Of a stretch of DNA of 64,000 bases, positions 1-10,470 are shown piece after piece. A program made the position numbers and the translations under genes. The stretch comes from Coriobacteriia bacterium (lineage in GTDB: Bacteria > Actinomycetota > Coriobacteriia > Anaerosomatales > Anaerosomataceae). How positions within the stretch are numbered: position 1 is the stretch's first letter; each line of letters opens with the position of its first letter. The stretch lies in NCBI GenBank assembly GCA_030652115.1, contig JAUSBK010000007.1, positions 124,001-188,000 on the forward strand, in the 5' to 3' direction. The notes beneath the pieces are model-generated. The model was not told the origin of the DNA. It did not search any database and saw only the letters and a program-made list of their open reading frames with translations.

Positions 1-103
1 TCCGGCGCTCGAGGAGGTCTGCTTCGAGGTCGCCGAACTCCGCGGCCGTCTCGACAACATCGAGTCGTTGCTCGAATCGCTCCTGCGCAAACTCGGCCAG
101 TAG
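1..103 (+). CDS. C-terminal end of a phasin-like coiled-coil protein (partial)
   Basis: An open frame enters the window and stops at 101-103. The 33 visible residues (ending ESLLRKLGQ) are acidic and leucine-rich with heptad spacing, as in the C-terminal coiled coil of phasin-type proteins. Such proteins often sit next to AarF/UbiB kinases, which is the case here with a 10-base gap. The rest of the gene is outside the window, so the family call is inference from the tail and the neighbour. Confidence 0.5.
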   Translation, partial: PALEEVCFEVAELRGRLDNIESLLESLLRKLGQ

Positions 104-113
104 GGGGTGCCCC

Positions 114-1472
114 ATGGCCTCCCGAGAGTCCATCATCATCGGCGTCACCCTGAAGCATCTCGTCGCGGCGCTTCCGCGCGCGCGCTTCGGACTCGCGTCA
201 GGACCACGTCGCCGAGCCGAGTGGGCACGCGCACTCAGGCTAGCCTTTGAGGAGCTCGGTCCGGCGTTCATCAAGCTCGGACAACTGATCTCGGTGCGCC
301 CCGACGAGTTCTCCGAGGAGCTCGTCACCCAGATGCGCACCATGCAAGACGCGGTCCCCGCGCTTCCGGCGCGCGCGATTCGCGACGTCATCATCACGGA
401 GTTCGGTGTGCCGCCCGAGCAGTTGTGGGCGACGTTCGACAACGAGCCGCTCGCCTCGGCGTCCATCGCGCAGGTGCATCGCGCAACGCTCGCCTCACCG
501 TACCGGCCGGTCTGGGGCGAGACGCTGCCGGCGGGCGCCGATGTGGTCGTGAAGGTCGTGCGGCCCGGCGCCGCCGAGTCGATCCGCTCGGACATCGTCG
601 TTGCGCGCAAGCTGCTCACCCGCGTCGGCCGGACGGCCTTCGGCAGACGAGTCGACCCGGTGGCGCTCCTCGACGAGTTTGCGGTGACCGTCGAACGTGA
701 GCTGGACTTGCGCACCGAGGGTCGTGTGGCCGATCGGTTCCTGTTCGACTTCCGCGACGATCCAAAGGTCGTTGCGCCGCGCATCGTGTGGCCGCGCAGC
801 ACTGCCCAGGTGCTCACGATGGAGTTCATGCGCGGTTGGAGGCTCACCGATATCGAGGAGGCGAAGGCGGCCGGCGTGGACTGCTTCGGCCTCGCGGTGC
901 ACGGAGCGACAGCGTTCATGCGACAGGTCTTCGTGTACGGCCGCTACCACGCCGACCTCCACCCGGCGAACCTGTTCGTGACGCCCGAGAACACGATCGC
1001 GTATCTGGACTTCGGCATCACCGGCTATCTGACGCCGGAGGAGCGCATGAACATCACGCAGGTGATGGCGGCGCTCGTGTACCGGGACCCGGACCGCGCG
1101 CTGAAGTACTCCGCCGAGTTGGGCGTGCACGTGCCCGATGACCGCATCGAGCCGGTCCGGCGCGGTCTGGGCGAGCTGCTCGACGGCACGACGAGGCCCG
1201 ACGGGACCCGCGACTTCGCGCACTTCGGCCTCGGCTTCCTGAAGCTCCTTGGCGAGCACGGCATCAAGATCCCGAGCGGCTACGGGCTGCTGATCAAGTC
1301 GCTTGCGACGGTGGAGGGCGTGGCGCGGGCGCTCTATCCGGAGATCGACATCGTGGCCACGGCGCAACCGTTCACCACGCGCATCCTGGGTCGGGCGATG
1401 GGAGACCCGGCGCGACTGTACGAGCGCATGCCGATGGCGATCCGGGCGGCACTCAGGGAGCTTGTGGCATAG
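114..1472 (+). CDS. AarF/UbiB (ABC1) family atypical protein kinase-like protein
   Basis: ABC1/UbiB kinase-like fold of 452 residues. Visible family signatures in order: the KxGQ motif (FIKLGQLISVRPD, about residue 50), the alanine/serine nucleotide loop (ASASIAQVH), the catalytic lysine strand VVVKVVRPG, the metal/phosphate loop HADLHPANLF, and the DFG equivalent LDFGITG. UbiB proteins are ATPases needed for quinone or lipid homeostasis; in actinobacteria the true substrate is unclear. No C-terminal membrane hairpin is obvious. The ATG at 114 follows the upstream stop by 10 bases, suggesting co-transcription with the phasin-like gene. Confidence 0.88.
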   Translation: MASRESIIIGVTLKHLVAALPRARFGLASGPRRRAEWARALRLAFEELGPAFIKLGQLISVRPDEFSEELVTQMRTMQDAVPALPARAIRDVIITEFGVPPEQLWATFDNEPLASASIAQVHRATLASPYRPVWGETLPAGADVVVKVVRPGAAESIRSDIVVARKLLTRVGRTAFGRRVDPVALLDEFAVTVERELDLRTEGRVADRFLFDFRDDPKVVAPRIVWPRSTAQVLTMEFMRGWRLTDIEEAKAAGVDCFGLAVHGATAFMRQVFVYGRYHADLHPANLFVTPENTIAYLDFGITGYLTPEERMNITQVMAALVYRDPDRALKYSAELGVHVPDDRIEPVRRGLGELLDGTTRPDGTRDFAHFGLGFLKLLGEHGIKIPSGYGLLIKSLATVEGVARALYPEIDIVATAQPFTTRILGRAMGDPARLYERMPMAIRAALRELVA

Positions 1473-1504
1473 ACGCGCCGGGGGCGCGGGAGACGGGGGG
1501 CGTC

Positions 1505-1942
1505 ATGAACGAGCAGGCAGTGGTGCGGCATGATCACACAGCGTACTGGCGTGGGGCGCTCTGGGGGGTCGGGGTCGCAGTGTGCGCCTCGGTGTTGGCC
1601 TCGGCGGTCTTCGTGGTCGGAGTCGGTATCGCCGAGTTCTCGGCGATCATGTTCGGATTCACCGAAGAAGTGGGAGTGCCGGTCTTCGGGGTGATCATCG
1701 CGCTGACGGCGATCGCGTACGCCGTCTTCATCCACATGATCGTGCGAGGGATAGGCCGGTCGGCCGAGGTGCCGTGGACGATTTGGCCGGCGATGGCGGC
1801 GCTGCCCACCGCGTGGGTGTTCATCGTGCTCGCCAGCGGCTCAGACGTACTCGAGCCGATCCTCGCGATCATGCAGCTCGTCGGCATCGCGATCGCGTTC
1901 GTGACGCTCGGCCAGCATCGCTGGGCGCAGGTGGCGCGATGA
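1505..1942 (+). CDS. four-helix integral membrane protein, function unknown
   Basis: A 145-residue hydrophobic protein with four predicted membrane segments (about residues 20-42, 55-75, 90-108 and 115-135) and a short cytoplasmic start. I do not recognise a named family. It begins 32 bases after the kinase gene and its stop overlaps the start of the next membrane protein (ATGA), so the two are translationally coupled and probably act together. Confidence 0.7.
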   Translation: MNEQAVVRHDHTAYWRGALWGVGVAVCASVLASAVFVVGVGIAEFSAIMFGFTEEVGVPVFGVIIALTAIAYAVFIHMIVRGIGRSAEVPWTIWPAMAALPTAWVFIVLASGSDVLEPILAIMQLVGIAIAFVTLGQHRWAQVAR

Positions 1943-2424
1943 GGCCGGGTGCGCAGACGGCGGGGATCACGCTGGCGGTCCTGCTGTGCCTGGTGACCGC
2001 TGGCATCGTCGCGCTGGTCGTGATGGGCGCGGGGCCTTACCTGCTCATCTTCCTGCTGGGCCTGCGGGAGGACTGGCAGATGATCGCGGCTGTGGCTGCC
2101 ACGTGGTTCATCGCGCTGGCCCCGATCATCGCCGCGGTCTGCGTGGTCGCGCGCGCGGTGGCTCTGCGTGGAGAGAGCACCGCAGGGATCATGCTCGGCG
2201 TGGCGGCGTACCCGGCACTCTGCCTCGCGCTCGTGCTTCTCACACCCGAGTCATTGATGGAGGTGCGCTGGATCGGACTTGCGCACGGGTTCGTAGCGAT
2301 TCCCGTTGCGCTCGGGGTGGCGGTGATCTGGGCCCTGATCCGGCCAGGGGGCCGACTCGGGGCCGTCCGACCCGGCACCGACGTCGCGACGGCGGCGGTG
2401 CCCCGATGGCGACCAACCTACTAG
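1939..2424 (+). CDS. multi-pass membrane protein, function unknown
   Basis: A 161-residue protein starting at the ATG that overlaps the previous stop. Four strongly hydrophobic stretches are visible (VLLCLVTAGIVALVVM, the LLIFLLGL region, IALAPIIAAVCVVARAV, and a last segment around FVAIPVALGVAVIWALI), followed by a polar tail. No known family recognised. The frame extends upstream to 1582, but that part reads as an antisense-like arginine-rich shadow of the upstream gene, so I trimmed it. Its end overlaps the convergent larE stop by four bases. Confidence 0.68.
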   Translation: MRPGAQTAGITLAVLLCLVTAGIVALVVMGAGPYLLIFLLGLREDWQMIAAVAATWFIALAPIIAAVCVVARAVALRGESTAGIMLGVAAYPALCLALVLLTPESLMEVRWIGLAHGFVAIPVALGVAVIWALIRPGGRLGAVRPGTDVATAAVPRWRPTY

Positions 2425-3242
2425 CGGTCGCCGACTTCCTCGGGCAGCTCGCTGTCGAACGATCCGGAGCGGTAGCCCTCGAGGTCCTGCGCTACGAAGG
2501 TGAAGCCGGCCTGCTTCACCCCTGCGGCAAGCTGCTCGCGCAGCGCGAAGGCGCGCTCCATCTCGGCCGAATCCACCTCGATACGCGCTACGTTGCCGTG
2601 CGCGCGGATGCGCACCTGCCGAAGACCGAGCGCGCGGGCTGCGGCCTCGGCGGCGGCGATGCGCTCGAGCGCCACCTCGGTGATGGGCGTTCCGTACGGG
2701 AAGCGTGTCGCCAGGCATGCGCCGGCCGGCTTGTCCCAGTTTGGAAGGCCGAGCTGCTCGGCGAGCAGCCGAATCTCGTCTTTGTGCAATCCGACCTCGA
2801 GCAGTGGGCTCACCACGCCGAACTCCACGGCCGCACGGCGGCCGGGCCGACGGTCGCCGGTGTCGTCGGCGTTCGTGCCGTCGAGAACCCAGGCGATGCC
2901 GCGCGCGGTGGCGATGGTGCGCAGAAGCGCGAACATCTCGGCCTTGCAGTAGTAGCAGCGGTCGGTAGGGTTCGCCTGGAAGCGGGGATCGGACAGTTCG
3001 TAGGTCTCGGCCTCGTGTAGCTGCAGGCCGAGGTTGCGGGCGGTCGCGCGGGCCTCGTCGATCTCCGCTGCGGGGTGGACGTCTGAGACCGCGAGCACCG
3101 CGATACACCGTTCGCCGAGCACGGCATGAGCGGCGAACGCAAGGAGCGTGGAATCCACACCCCCGGAGTACCCCACGAGGGCGCTTCCGAGGTTGTGAAG
3201 GCGGTTTCTGAGATCGTCGTACTTGCGTGTCAGGGTCGGCAC
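2421..3242 (-). CDS. larE: LarE-like ATP-dependent sacrificial sulfur transferase
   Basis: PP-loop ATP pyrophosphatase of 273 residues. It shows the SGGVDS pyrophosphate loop (about residue 25), a CYYCKAEMF segment and the KPAGACLATRFPYG segment, which carries the cysteine that donates sulfur in LarE during synthesis of the nickel-pincer cofactor. I chose the GTG at 3242 because an AAGGGAG ribosome site lies five bases upstream and the length then matches LarE (about 275); the open frame continues to 3299. No larA, larB or larC is in the window, so the target of the sulfur transfer here is unknown. Confidence 0.85.
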   Translation of the reverse strand: MPTLTRKYDDLRNRLHNLGSALVGYSGGVDSTLLAFAAHAVLGERCIAVLAVSDVHPAAEIDEARATARNLGLQLHEAETYELSDPRFQANPTDRCYYCKAEMFALLRTIATARGIAWVLDGTNADDTGDRRPGRRAAVEFGVVSPLLEVGLHKDEIRLLAEQLGLPNWDKPAGACLATRFPYGTPITEVALERIAAAEAAARALGLRQVRIRAHGNVARIEVDSAEMERAFALREQLAAGVKQAGFTFVAQDLEGYRSGSFDSELPEEVGDR

Positions 3243-3252
3243 ATGTACTCCC

Positions 3253-3282
3253 TTGCGATACCGAGTAAGCGTATCGTACATG
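3253..3282 (+). promoter_or_regulatory. candidate promoter for the acetyl-CoA synthetase gene
   Basis: TTGCGA (3253-3258) and TACATG (3277-3282) with an 18-base spacer, lying between the chosen larE start and the acs start. It is a modest match to a housekeeping promoter. A divergent larE promoter must share this segment. Confidence 0.35.
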
Positions 3283-3338
3283 AGTGTTCCCTGCGGCAAG
3301 GGGAATAGGTGCTAGAGAGGCCGCGACGAGGGGGTCAT

Positions 3339-5324
3339 ATGTCTGACGAGAGCCGGGCCAGTATCGAGCACATGAGCGGGGACGACGAGGTGGTGGAGCC
3401 GCCTCAATCGTTCTCCGAGATGGCCGTCATCCCTGATCGGGAGACGTACCAGGAGATGTATCGGCAGTCGATCGACGACCCGGAGACTTTCTGGGGCGAT
3501 GCTGCACGCGCCGAACTCGAATGGATCAAGCCGTTTGAGACGGTGAGGAGCGGCGGGTTCGAGAACCTCGACTACAAGTGGTTCGAGGATGGGACCCTCA
3601 ACGTTTCGGCCAACTGCCTCGACCGGCACCTCGGCACGTGGCGGCGCAACAAGGCAGCGCTCATCTGGGAAGGCGACGACGGAAGCTCGCGGACCTTCAC
3701 CTACCAGCAGCTCCATCACATCGTCAGCCGTTTCGCGAACGTGCTCAAGAAGAAGGGGATCGAGCCCGGCGACCGGGTAGCGATCTACCTCCCGATGATT
3801 CCCGAGCTCCCGATGGCGATGCTTGCATGTGCGCGTATCGGCGCGATCCACTCGGTCGTCTTCGGTGGCTTCTCGGCAAGCGCGCTCCGGGAACGCATCC
3901 AGGACTGCGGGGCCAAGCTCCTGGTAACTGCCGATGAGGGCATCCGAGGCGGACGCAAGGTCGCCCTCAAGGTGGCGGCCGACGAGGCGCTCTTCGAGTG
4001 CCCGAGCGTCGAGGCGTGCATCGTGGTCAAGCGCGGTAGCGGCGACGTGGACATGGAGCCGGGTCGTGACACGTGGTGGCACCAGGAGGTCACGGCGCCC
4101 GAGGTGCGCAAGCCGTGCCCACCCGAGCCGATGGGCGCCGAGGATCCGCTCTTCGTGTTGTACACGTCGGGCTCCACCGGCAAGCCCAAGGGCGTGCTGC
4201 ACACGACGGCTGGCTACCTGCTGTACACCGCGATGAGCTTCAAGACGGTCATGGACTATCGCGATGAGGACGTGTACTGGTGCACCGCCGATATCGGCTG
4301 GGTGACCGGCCACAGCTACATCGTGTACGGCCCGCTTGCCGCCGGAGCCACGTCGCTCATGTTCGAGGGCGTTCCCACGTACCCGGACCCTGCGCGGTTC
4401 TGGGCCGTCATCGAGAAGTACCGCGTGAACACGTTCTACACCGCGCCCACGGCGATCCGCGCGCTCATGCGTCATGGCGCCGGCTGGCCGCAGCGCTACG
4501 ACCTCTCCTCGATCCGGCTTCTCGGCACGGTGGGCGAGCCCATCAACCCCGAGGTCTGGATGTGGTACCACGACACCATCGGCCGGGGCGAGGTGCCGAT
4601 CGTGGACACCTACTGGCAGACGGAGACTGGCGGCTTTCTCATCACGCCGTTCCCCGGCGCAACGCGGCTCAAGCCCGGCTCGGCGTCGTGGCCGTTCTTC
4701 GGCGTTGTGGCCGAAGTGGTCCGCGAGGACGGCAGCCGTGCCGAGCCCGGTGACGGCGGATACCTCACCGTCAAGGAGCCCTGGCCGGGAATCCTGCGCG
4801 GGACCTGGGGAGATCCTGATCACAGCCGCATGCGCGAGGTGTACTTCGAGCGTTTCCCCGGTCGCTACTTCACCGGTGACGGGGCACGCGTGGACGCCGA
4901 CGGCGACTTCTGGCTGCTCGGCCGCGTGGACGACGTCATCAACGTAAGCGGGCACCGCATGGGCACCGCCGAGATCGAGAGCGCGCTCGTGAGCCATGAT
5001 GCCGTCTCGGAGGCCGCCGTTGTCGGCTTCCCGCATCCGGTGAAGGGCGAGGGCATCCACGCCTACGTGGTGTTGCGCGATGGCCAGTTGGCCTCGGACG
5101 ATCTCGCCACGATCCTGAAGGGGCATGTCCGCAAGATGATCGGTCCGATCGCGCAGCCGGACCGCATCCAGTTTGCGCGCGATCTGCCGAAGACCCGCAG
5201 CGCCAAGATCATGCGCCGCATCCTGCGAAAGATCGCCGCCGGGGAGACCGAAATGGAGGCGTTCGGCGACCTCACCACGCTCGCCGACCCGAAGGTCGTG
5301 AAGGACCTGCTCGCCGGGGTGTAG
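3339..5324 (+). CDS. acs: acetyl-CoA synthetase (AMP-forming)
   Basis: Converts acetate, ATP and CoA to acetyl-CoA via acetyl-AMP. The 661 residues contain the ACS N-terminal domain ([17 protein letters not shown]), the phosphate loop [11 protein letters not shown] (about residue 273), the adenylate motif YWQTETGG, the hinge/GH region [17 protein letters not shown], and the C-terminal [11 protein letters not shown]. The lysine of that last motif is the one controlled by acetylation in characterised Acs enzymes. The ATG at 3339 is chosen over an upstream in-frame GTG (3309) because GAGGGGG sits five bases before it. The next gene starts 11 bases after the stop. Confidence 0.95.
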   Translation: MSDESRASIEHMSGDDEVVEPPQSFSEMAVIPDRETYQEMYRQSIDDPETFWGDAARAELEWIKPFETVRSGGFENLDYKWFEDGTLNVSANCLDRHLGTWRRNKAALIWEGDDGSSRTFTYQQLHHIVSRFANVLKKKGIEPGDRVAIYLPMIPELPMAMLACARIGAIHSVVFGGFSASALRERIQDCGAKLLVTADEGIRGGRKVALKVAADEALFECPSVEACIVVKRGSGDVDMEPGRDTWWHQEVTAPEVRKPCPPEPMGAEDPLFVLYTSGSTGKPKGVLHTTAGYLLYTAMSFKTVMDYRDEDVYWCTADIGWVTGHSYIVYGPLAAGATSLMFEGVPTYPDPARFWAVIEKYRVNTFYTAPTAIRALMRHGAGWPQRYDLSSIRLLGTVGEPINPEVWMWYHDTIGRGEVPIVDTYWQTETGGFLITPFPGATRLKPGSASWPFFGVVAEVVREDGSRAEPGDGGYLTVKEPWPGILRGTWGDPDHSRMREVYFERFPGRYFTGDGARVDADGDFWLLGRVDDVINVSGHRMGTAEIESALVSHDAVSEAAVVGFPHPVKGEGIHAYVVLRDGQLASDDLATILKGHVRKMIGPIAQPDRIQFARDLPKTRSAKIMRRILRKIAAGETEMEAFGDLTTLADPKVVKDLLAGV

Positions 5325-5335
5325 AGGGGAAAGAC

Positions 5336-6289
5336 GTGGACGACAGCGACGCAACGCAGCCGATGGAGGCCGTTTCCGCCGAGGACGCGACGCAGGTCAT
5401 GCCACCGGCTGATGAGCCTGTCGAGCCGGTGACCGGCGTGAGTGACGGCGAGGGCTCCGGTGGCGTGCCACCCCGGAAGGTCGCGATCGCGCGGGTCTGG
5501 TTCGCGGTAGCGGTGATCGCGGTGCTGCTTGCGGCGGTGGCGATCGGCGTCTTCCTCGGGACTCGCAAGGACGAAGCGCCCGAGGTTGCGGAGACTACGG
5601 AGGTCGCAGAGGTTGTCGTGCCCGATCTTCGGGGCATGACGCTCGAGCGTGCCACACAGGACGCCGAAGCACTCGGTCTCACGATCGGCGAGAGCGCGAC
5701 TGCGGTCGTCGATGAGTCCGTGACCCCCGCAGGCACCGTCCTCAGTCAGGACCCGCTGCCGGGGGCGAAGGTCGAGCCCGGGTCGGCGATCGTGCTCGTG
5801 ATCGCCGAGGCGCCAGCCGAGCCACCTGCGGCCGACACCGGGGGGACGTCCGGCACAACGCCGTCGGGCAGCGCCGATCCCGCCGTCACGCCCCCGCCGC
5901 CCCCGGACGACGTGTCCATCGCTGACCTCGGTGAACTCGTGGTTGCTCCGAGGGCGATCGACCTCAGCATCTTCCAGTTGCAGCAATGGACCACGGTGCT
6001 CGAGCACACCGGTACTGCAGAAGAGTGGACGAGCGGCACGATGACGCTTGGCGCAGGAGAGAAGCGGATCCTGCTCACGGCAGACGGTCCGAACGGGTAT
6101 CTCGTGGGCGTGTGGTCGTGGGACGCCGTGAACGATACCGACTGGCACCTCGAGTCGATCGTGGTATCCGCTCCGGGCGGTGCGACGTTCGAGACGGTCC
6201 TCGATGCACCGGCGGGTAACCACACGTTCATGGTCAAGTCGAACAACACGGCGGTCCTTTGGACCGTGAAGGTTCAGGAGAAGAAGTAG
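5336..6289 (+). CDS. PASTA-domain membrane-anchored protein
   Basis: A 317-residue protein: a polar acidic cytoplasmic N-terminus, one membrane helix (about residues 56-78, VWFAVAVIAVLLAAVAIGVF), then a PASTA domain (VVPDLRGMTLERATQDAEALGL to IVLVIAEAP, about 95-162), a Pro/Gly/Thr linker, and a C-terminal beta-rich extracytoplasmic domain (about 195-317). PASTA domains usually bind peptidoglycan fragments on Ser/Thr kinases or penicillin-binding proteins; here there is no kinase or transpeptidase domain. GTG start with GGGGAAAG upstream, 11 bases after acs. Confidence 0.75.
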   Translation: MDDSDATQPMEAVSAEDATQVMPPADEPVEPVTGVSDGEGSGGVPPRKVAIARVWFAVAVIAVLLAAVAIGVFLGTRKDEAPEVAETTEVAEVVVPDLRGMTLERATQDAEALGLTIGESATAVVDESVTPAGTVLSQDPLPGAKVEPGSAIVLVIAEAPAEPPAADTGGTSGTTPSGSADPAVTPPPPPDDVSIADLGELVVAPRAIDLSIFQLQQWTTVLEHTGTAEEWTSGTMTLGAGEKRILLTADGPNGYLVGVWSWDAVNDTDWHLESIVVSAPGGATFETVLDAPAGNHTFMVKSNNTAVLWTVKVQEKK

Positions 6290-6353
6290 CGGCACCTCCG
6301 GGGACGTGACGCCTGCACATCGACGCCTAACCTCAGCACGTGGTCGTTCGCCA

Positions 6354-8669
6354 TCAGTGAGATGCGGTAGCACCCAGATCAAGCGCACCGCGCGCGGCTG
6401 ACTCAAGCGCAGGGACCAGGTGCTGTCGGAGGATCTCCGGGTCGGGTGGCGCTCCCTCGGCGTCGGTCACGTCGAAGACGTCTGCCGCAACGCCGCCGAT
6501 GGTCGTGATGGCCGCGCGGCGGATGTCGAGGTCCTGCGAGGCGATGGCGCGGGCGAGATCGTGCAGCAGGCCCACGCGGTCGGCGGCGCGGACGCGCACG
6601 CCGGTCGTGAACATCCCGCGTGGCCGGATCTCCACTGTGGGGACGGTCGAGGCCGAGGGAGCCGAGGGGTAGTGCTTGCGCCGCTCGGCGAGGCGCGTGT
6701 CGAGGTCGATCGCACCGGTGAGCGCGAGCCCGAGCGTGCGCTCGAAGGTGTTCCAGGTGCCGGTGTCAGCCGCCGCGCGCGTGGCCGAGGCCACCACGAA
6801 CGTGTCGAGCGCGATGTCGCTCCGGTCGGTGAACGCCTCGGCGGAAAGCGCGCCGAGCCCCGCAAGCGCGAGCGCGCCGCTCACGATCGCGAAGAGCCCC
6901 GGACGGTCGCGGGTCACCACATCGACCAGCCAGGTGCCGTCGGCGGGACCGACGCTCACGCTGAACGAGAAGCGACCAGGGGCCCCGGGCCCGGCGATCG
7001 ACCGTGCGAGGCGTGCGTCGCGCAGCACATCGTCGTCGGTTCGGCGTGCCAGGTACCGCAGCGGTGCGTGCTCGAGGAAGTCGAGCACTGCCCGCGATGC
7101 GCCCACCGAGGCGGCAGCCCGCAGCGCCGAGGAGCGGGTGGCCTCCGCGGCAGCCACGATGCCGGCTCCGTCCACGTCGGGTGCAAGCGCGTCCTCGAGC
7201 TTGGCGGCGAGATCCCCGATGAGTGCGGCACGCCACGACGTCCAGACCTCCGGGCCGGTCGCCCGCATGTCTGCGACCGTCAGGGCGTAGAGCGGCGCGA
7301 TGAGCCGGGCCTCGCCAAGCCGGGCCGCCGCCGCCAGGATGGCGTCCTCGTCCGAGGGGTCGGTGTGCGCGGCCAGGTCCGACAGCAGCAGGTGCTCGGC
7401 CACGAGCTTCCCGGCGAGCAGCGCGTGCGTGGCGTCCAGGCCGAAGGCGACCGCCGCTGCCTCGGCCACTTCGCTTCCTCGCGCGGCGTGTCCCGGCGAC
7501 TCGTCGCGCTTGCCGGCGTCGTGGGCGAGGGCTGCCACGAGTGTCACGTCGCGCATTGTCGGCTCCACGTGGTCCGCGCCGAGACCGTCGAGCTCGGCAT
7601 GCGTCGCCTGGAGCACGCGCAGGCAGTGGGCGCCCACAGTGAAGCGGTGGGAGAGGGCCGGACGCCGGAGCGGCATGAGCGCGCCGAAGCCGGAAAGCCG
7701 CGCCTCGAAGCGTCCGTGGAACCCCGCATGCTCGGCCGCTGCGAGCGCATCCTCGCTGCCGCCGGCGAACCGCCGGAGGTCTTCGAGTGTCACGTCGCTC
7801 CCCGTTGGCACCACAGCGTTGCCGAGCCGGGCGCGTACGGCGAGCAGCGTGTGATGCACTCGCTCGAGCGCATCCTGAACCGCCTGCGTGTTGAGACCGT
7901 CGATCTCGGCCGCATCGAGCGTGAGCTGGTTGCCCCCGCGCGGATCGGCACGGTGGACGCTCCATCTGGCAGCGGTGAGCGCGTGCTGCGCGGCCGCGAT
8001 CGCCGCGGCCTCTGACGCGGTGAGCAGCTTGGCCGTGGTGAGCGGCTCGAGTCCCGGGCAGGGCCCACCCGCGCGCAGTGTCGCGTGCCAGGTCAGCTCG
8101 TCGATGTCTCGCTGGCCGCCCGCGCCGTCTTTGAGATCCGGCTCGAGCAGATAGGGCGAACCCGGCCGCTCCCGTTCGAGGATCGCCAGGCGCAGCCGCT
8201 TCGCGTCTCTGCGCAGCCGCCGGAAGGTATCGGCGAACACCCGCGCGCCGAGCGCCTCGTCGCCGGCCAGGAAGCGCGCGGTCATGAACCCGGTGGCGTT
8301 CTGGACGTCCTCGGCGACCGCCAACACCTGGCCCTTCGGCGTGCGCACCTGGTGCCCCACAACGAGGCCGACGTCCCAGAGCGGGTAGAGCACCGCCCGT
8401 ACGAGCGGATCGAGATCGGCCTTCGTGCCCTTGGATACGACGAGCAGGTCGATGTCCGAGCCGGGCAGCAGGCGACGTGCGCCGTAGCCTCCGAGCGCGA
8501 AGAGCGCGAACGGCGCCGAGACGGCCGATGAGGCCACCCCCGTGCGTTCGAGGATGGCCTCATCGGTGAGGTCGGAGAGCGTGCGGGCCGCGGCGGTACC
8601 CGGCTCGGCGGTCGCGATGAGCCGCGTCCGCTCGGCGAGGTATCCATCCAGCGGCCCGCGCGCCACCAT
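6354..8669 (-). CDS. glnD: [protein-PII] uridylyltransferase / uridylyl-removing enzyme
   Basis: Bifunctional nitrogen sensor that adds or removes UMP on PII. The 771 residues give the GlnD architecture: nucleotidyltransferase (GGYGARRLLPGSDIDLLVV, about residues 57-78), GlnE/PII-UTase linker, HD phosphohydrolase (ALAHDAGK, about residue 375), and two ACT domains at the C-terminus (RPGLFAIVSGALALAG and RVGLLHDLARAIASQ) that sense glutamine. It is shorter than the proteobacterial enzyme (about 890). It is the last gene of amt-glnB-glnD on the minus strand, 12 bases after glnB. Confidence 0.92.
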   Translation of the reverse strand: MVARGPLDGYLAERTRLIATAEPGTAAARTLSDLTDEAILERTGVASSAVSAPFALFALGGYGARRLLPGSDIDLLVVSKGTKADLDPLVRAVLYPLWDVGLVVGHQVRTPKGQVLAVAEDVQNATGFMTARFLAGDEALGARVFADTFRRLRRDAKRLRLAILERERPGSPYLLEPDLKDGAGGQRDIDELTWHATLRAGGPCPGLEPLTTAKLLTASEAAAIAAAQHALTAARWSVHRADPRGGNQLTLDAAEIDGLNTQAVQDALERVHHTLLAVRARLGNAVVPTGSDVTLEDLRRFAGGSEDALAAAEHAGFHGRFEARLSGFGALMPLRRPALSHRFTVGAHCLRVLQATHAELDGLGADHVEPTMRDVTLVAALAHDAGKRDESPGHAARGSEVAEAAAVAFGLDATHALLAGKLVAEHLLLSDLAAHTDPSDEDAILAAAARLGEARLIAPLYALTVADMRATGPEVWTSWRAALIGDLAAKLEDALAPDVDGAGIVAAAEATRSSALRAAASVGASRAVLDFLEHAPLRYLARRTDDDVLRDARLARSIAGPGAPGRFSFSVSVGPADGTWLVDVVTRDRPGLFAIVSGALALAGLGALSAEAFTDRSDIALDTFVVASATRAAADTGTWNTFERTLGLALTGAIDLDTRLAERRKHYPSAPSASTVPTVEIRPRGMFTTGVRVRAADRVGLLHDLARAIASQDLDIRRAAITTIGGVAADVFDVTDAEGAPPDPEILRQHLVPALESAARGALDLGATASH

Positions 8670-8681
8670 GACCGTCGCGTC

Positions 8682-9041
<360 letters not shown>

Positions 9042-10343
9042 TTACGCTACGGTCTCGGTCTGAACGAAGTCGGGGTAGGCCCGGTTGCCGTGCTCGCCGA
9101 TGTCGAGGCCCTCGAGCTCCTCTTCCTCGGCCACACGCACACCCATCGTCGCCTTGATGGCGAGCCATGCCACCATCGAGACGGTGAACACGAACGCGCC
9201 GACAGCCACTACGCCGAGCGCCTGGCTGCCGAGCAGCCCGAATCCGCCGCCGAAGAACAGTCCGTCACCCGTGGTGCCGGGCATGAACTTGTCCTGCGCA
9301 AAGAGGCCCACTGCAAGCGTCCCGAAGATACCGCCCATGCCGTGCACGGCAAGCGCGCCCACCGGGTCGTCGAGCTTGAGCTTGTCGAGCAGCAACACGC
9401 CGAACACCACCATACCGCCGGCGATTGCACCGATCACGAGCGCGCTGCCCATGCTCACGAACGCGCAGCTCGCCGTGACGCCCACGAGTCCGCCGAGCAT
9501 GCCGTTGATCGTCATGCCGATGTCTGGCTTGCCCAGCACCTTCCAGGCCACCGCGGTGGCTACGATCGCACCGGCTGCGGCGGCGAGGTTGGTGGTGACG
9601 ATGATGTGCGAGATGGACATGGGTTCGGCGGCCATAGTGCTGCCGGGGTTGAAGCCGAACCAGCCGAGCCACAGCACGAGCGCACCGGTCATCGCCGAGG
9701 TCATGTTGTGGCCTGGGATCGCGTTGACCTTGCCGTTCTTACCGTACTTGCCGATGCGCGGGCCGAGCACCAGGATGCCCGCGAGCGCCGCCCATGCGCC
9801 TACGGAGTGGACCACCGTGGAACCTGCGAAGTCCCAGAAGCCGAGTGAGGCGAGCCAGCCGCCACCCCAGATCCAGTGACCGACGGTCGGGTAGACGAAT
9901 GCCACCAGCAGGAACGAGAACACGATGAACGAGAGGTACTTGATTCTTTCGGCCACCGCGCCCGACACGATCGTGGCGGCGGTACCCGCGAACACCAGCT
10001 GGAAGAAGAACTTCGCCATGAGCGGCACGCCCGCCCAGCCCATAGCCGAGTACACGCCCGAGTAGGCGTCGCCCACGGCCGGGCTGTTGTCGGCACCGCC
10101 CACCATGAACAGGCCCTTCAGTCCGATGAAGGCGTTGCCGTCGCCGTACATCAGTCCCCAACCGACCACCAGGAACGCGATCGTAGAGACCGCGAACACG
10201 ATGAAGTTCTTGGAGATGATGTTGACGGTGTTCTTCGCACGCGCGAAGCCCGACTCCACAAGCGCGAAGCCGAGGTTCATGAAGAACACCAGCATGCCTG
10301 CGAGGAGCACCCATACGGTGTCCAACGCTACCTGTACGTCCAT
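9042..10343 (-). CDS. amt: ammonium transporter (Amt/MEP/Rh family)
   Basis: A 433-residue, 11-helix ammonium channel. Conserved features: [19 protein letters not shown] near the start, the pore histidines in [11 protein letters not shown] and [15 protein letters not shown], and [10 protein letters not shown] placed the start at the ATG at 10343, which has GGAAGGTGG just upstream, rather than at the longer open frame (10394). A short soluble tail ends the protein, where PII would dock. First gene of amt-glnB-glnD. Confidence 0.94.
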   Translation of the reverse strand: MDVQVALDTVWVLLAGMLVFFMNLGFALVESGFARAKNTVNIISKNFIVFAVSTIAFLVVGWGLMYGDGNAFIGLKGLFMVGGADNSPAVGDAYSGVYSAMGWAGVPLMAKFFFQLVFAGTAATIVSGAVAERIKYLSFIVFSFLLVAFVYPTVGHWIWGGGWLASLGFWDFAGSTVVHSVGAWAALAGILVLGPRIGKYGKNGKVNAIPGHNMTSAMTGALVLWLGWFGFNPGSTMAAEPMSISHIIVTTNLAAAAGAIVATAVAWKVLGKPDIGMTINGMLGGLVGVTASCAFVSMGSALVIGAIAGGMVVFGVLLLDKLKLDDPVGALAVHGMGGIFGTLAVGLFAQDKFMPGTTGDGLFFGGGFGLLGSQALGVVAVGAFVFTVSMVAWLAIKATMGVRVAEEEELEGLDIGEHGNRAYPDFVQTETVA

Positions 10344-10470
10344 GTGCCACCTTCCTTCATGGTTCCGGTCCCGGGGCAGCGGCTGCTCGGCCACGCCCGC
10401 ATCACGTCTCTCAGGGTGACTCGCGCATGTTTCGGGTGCGTGTCACCGGAGTGAAGGTTAGGTGGCCTTC

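Noticed and set aside
3312-5354. 680-codon open frame on the minus strand opposite acs
   Set aside because: It is the exact antisense of a well-conserved enzyme gene; its protein is rich in His/Arg/Asp with no domain. High GC produces such shadows.
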